Positions 63,850-64,000 of a stretch of 64,000 nucleotides of DNA are shown here, in pieces. Source of the stretch: Spirodela intermedia (Eukaryota > Streptophyta > Magnoliopsida > Alismatales > Araceae); assembly GCA_902729315.2 (NCBI GenBank), contig LR746265.1, positions 1,123,501-1,187,500 of the forward strand. Direction: 5' to 3'. Position 1 is the first letter of the stretch, and each line of letters begins with the position of its first letter. Under the pieces are notes generated by a model. That model did not search any database, had not been told where the DNA came from, and saw nothing but the letters and a program-made list of their open reading frames with translations. The position numbers were made by a program, and so were the translations under genes.

Positions 63850-64000
63850 CCCCCTCCCCCCCCACCTGCAGTCCGCCACGCCCTGAGGCGGGGTTTCCTT
63901 CGCACGGCGAGCGAGAGAGAGAGAGAGAGAGATCTGATACGTTTCAAGACCAAGGTGTGGTGGGAAGATGAGCACTGACTGTAACGGTTAAAATGCCAGA
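63850..64000 (-). promoter_or_regulatory. UGT80 5' leader with (GA)n/(CT)n
   Basis: Directly upstream of the UGT80 start codon. On the minus strand the leader carries a (CT)n tract (plus-strand GA at 63911-63931), a common feature of plant 5' leaders. The promoter proper lies beyond the window. Confidence 0.5.

Overview
This window is nuclear DNA from a flowering plant. The evidence is intron-rich genes with GT-AG splice sites, plant-specific protein families (Aux/IAA, CCD4, EAR-motif C2H2 zinc finger, terpene synthase), Ty1/copia retrotransposons and very many (GA)n/(CT)n microsatellites. I cannot name the species. Exon models below were built by eye from conserved protein motifs, splice signals and reading-frame consistency, so edges may be off by a base or a few.

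Layout. (1) 1-9.6 kb: a divergent pair, the first coding exon of an ARPC1 gene (minus strand, running off the left edge) and a complete 11-exon TOM40 gene (plus strand). (2) 10.3-16.8 kb: an intact, intronless CCD4 gene (minus strand), followed by a broken second CCD4 copy whose two halves are separated by LTR-retrotransposon debris. (3) 16.8-39 kb: an island of copia elements. It holds one structurally complete element (18650-23621, two LTRs, perfect 5-bp target duplication AATGT), several decayed ones, and a terpene synthase pseudogene. (4) 40-49.1 kb: a second gene block, all on the minus strand: an Aux/IAA repressor, a peroxisomal 3-ketoacyl-CoA thiolase with a PTS2 signal, and a single-finger C2H2 repressor. 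(5) 51.7-63.85 kb: a 14-exon sterol glucosyltransferase (UGT80) gene, minus strand, with a solo LTR flanked by TGTAC duplications in one intron.

The genes look like ordinary neighbours, not a pathway cluster: mitochondrial import, actin nucleation, carotenoid cleavage, auxin signalling, fatty-acid beta-oxidation, transcription repression and sterol glucoside synthesis. The most informative signals are genome-evolution ones: the split CCD4 duplicate, nested and chimeric copia elements, the solo LTR, a long perfect hairpin, a minisatellite fused to CT tracts, and a repeat present both beside the CCD4 pseudogene and beside the Aux/IAA gene. The Aux/IAA gene also has an unusually degenerate C-terminal domain IV. 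I found no convincing new molecular system such as a defence cassette, CRISPR array or gene cluster.
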